A DNA stretch of 64,000 nt from an uncultured Odoribacter sp. GTDB lineage: Bacteria > Bacteroidota > Bacteroidia > Bacteroidales > Marinifilaceae. Within the stretch, counting starts at the first letter, position 1. The number at the start of each line of letters is the position of its first letter. The position numbers were made by a program, and so were the translations under genes. Shown piece after piece: positions 63,435 through 64,000 of the stretch. The notes beneath the pieces were generated by a model. That model had not been told where the DNA came from. It made no database searches and worked only from the letters and a program-made list of their open reading frames with translations. The stretch lies in NCBI GenBank assembly GCA_944321165.1, contig CALUKE010000002.1, positions 248,001-312,000 on the forward strand. Direction: 5' to 3'.

Positions 63435-63464
63435 CCACCCATTTTTTTAATTCTGTGTTTTACT
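63435..63464 (+). promoter_or_regulatory. Possible ECF-dependent promoter of fecR
   Basis: CCACCC at 63435-63440 is followed after eight bases by AATTCTGTGTTTTACT (63449-63464), 16 bases before the fecR start. The downstream block matches one ahead of the AraC gene except for one inserted base. Confidence 0.4.
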
Positions 63465-63480
63465 ATAAAAAACTGAACAG

Positions 63481-64000
63481 ATGAAAAGGCAGGATGAAGA
63501 TCTCCCCTGGTGGGATTATTTTTCGGGAGAATTGGATGCGGTGACTCACAAAGAGTTGGAAACTTCTTTGCGGGAAGATCCGGCGCAATCAGAATTGTTT
63601 AAACAGACCGCCAGAAAGGTACATGCGATTCGCTGGACCGCTTTATGGGATTCTCTGGATGAAGAAAAAGCTTACGAAAGATTGCGCAGACGTTTCCGTC
63701 GGCATCGTATACGAATGCGTTTGATCAGTAGCGCGGCAGTGTTGGCTCTGTTGGTGGCCGGTGGATTGTCCTTCTGGTTGCATACCCGTCCGCAGACAGT
63801 TACGCTTGCGACCGTCGATTCGGATTGTTTGGATACACTGAAGGGACCGATTTTGACTTTAAAAGACGGGCAGCAGGTGTCGCTTCGCGATTCGTCGCAA
63901 TGGACTTTACCGATTTCTGGAAATGTGAATATTCATTTGACCGATTCTGGGTGTTTGGAATATATCCCTTTGACTGATACTGTTCATGACTTACTTCACT
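63481..64000 (+). CDS. FecR-type anti-sigma factor (3' end outside window)
   Basis: 173 residues are visible. A cytosolic anti-sigma-like domain (about 1-75) starts MKRQDEDLPWWDYFSGELDA. A transmembrane helix spans about 82-102 (LISSAAVLALLVAGGLSFWL). The start of the periplasmic FecR domain follows (GPILTLKDGQQVSLRDSSQW, about 121-140). In this family the anti-sigma holds an ECF factor until a SusC/TonB-type transducer signals. The gene continues past base 64000, so any SusC/SusD partners are not visible. The only ECF sigma gene in the window is 6.6 kb upstream. Confidence 0.88.
   Translation, partial: MKRQDEDLPWWDYFSGELDAVTHKELETSLREDPAQSELFKQTARKVHAIRWTALWDSLDEEKAYERLRRRFRRHRIRMRLISSAAVLALLVAGGLSFWLHTRPQTVTLATVDSDCLDTLKGPILTLKDGQQVSLRDSSQWTLPISGNVNIHLTDSGCLEYIPLTDTVHDLLH

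Noticed and set aside
1..64000. tRNA, rRNA, tmRNA, IS elements, integrases
   Set aside because: I looked for T-loop (GGTTCGAATCC-like) sequences, rRNA cores, transposase DDE/serine motifs and terminal inverted repeats and found none convincing.

Overview
The window comes from a Bacteroidota genome, almost certainly order Bacteroidales. Most putative promoters carry the Bacteroidota -7 element TAnnTTTG instead of a classical -10 box. Purine-rich Shine-Dalgarno sequences are mostly absent. Lineage markers include PepSY-like proteins beside a two-component system, BACON and M60 domains, an ECF sigma factor with a FecR-type anti-sigma factor, PorT-like beta-barrels, and an Rnf operon headed by an RseC-like gene. 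A gut-type anaerobe of or near Odoribacteraceae would fit the Rnf complex, the CoA-transferase and the mucin-type M60 peptidase, but the genus cannot be fixed from sequence reading alone.

Region by region. Bases 1-6520 (minus strand) hold the N-terminal two thirds of a UvrD/PcrA helicase and an apparent operon PASTA protein - RluD - response regulator - histidine kinase - two tandem PepSY-like proteins. Bases 6.6-13.8 kb hold a LysM/periplasmic-binding fusion, an NlpC/P60 lipoprotein, a K+/H+ antiporter, an orphan acidic protein, FtsH and an AraC regulator. Bases 13.9-21.4 kb hold a biotin-dependent carboxyltransferase, CoaD, a class C serine hydrolase, a membrane-spanning TPR/HTH lipoprotein, a small lipoprotein, MarC and an AlbA_2 protein. 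Bases 21.4-30.6 kb hold a 1,812-residue alpha-2-macroglobulin, UDP-glucose dehydrogenase, a lipid kinase and a CCA-adding-type nucleotidyltransferase. Bases 30.7-38.6 kb hold the Rnf operon (rseC-like, rnfB, C, D, G, E, A) and the ribosome-assembly GTPases Der and Era. Bases 38.6-54.9 kb are mostly housekeeping and envelope genes: YhcH, an outer-membrane barrel, MscL, a nucleoside kinase, a lytic transglycosylase, a PatB-type lyase, MATE, a BamA-like barrel, an M60 peptidase, YqeY, dGTPase, a CoA-transferase, a TlpA-type thioredoxin, SmpB and a Yip1-like membrane protein.

Bases 55.0-64.0 kb are the accessory part and the most interesting. A TIR-transmembrane-periplasmic protein is transcribed divergently from an ECF sigma factor. 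Their two TAnnTTTG elements lie mirror-wise 13 bases apart. The only FecR-type anti-sigma gene in the window starts 6.6 kb downstream of the sigma gene. Between the two lies a four-gene cassette: an AraC regulator, an AT-rich orphan lipoprotein, a collagen-like repeat lipoprotein built from two alternating modules (six copies each), and an OmpA-family barrel overlapping it. A near-identical 15/16-base motif precedes both the AraC gene and fecR, which suggests that the sigma factor may control both ends of the cassette. This stretch is my best candidate for an undescribed system: a surface-collagen/OmpA display module under ECF/FecR and TIR-linked envelope sensing. That function is inference.

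I saw no tRNA, rRNA, CRISPR array, insertion sequence or phage gene in the window.
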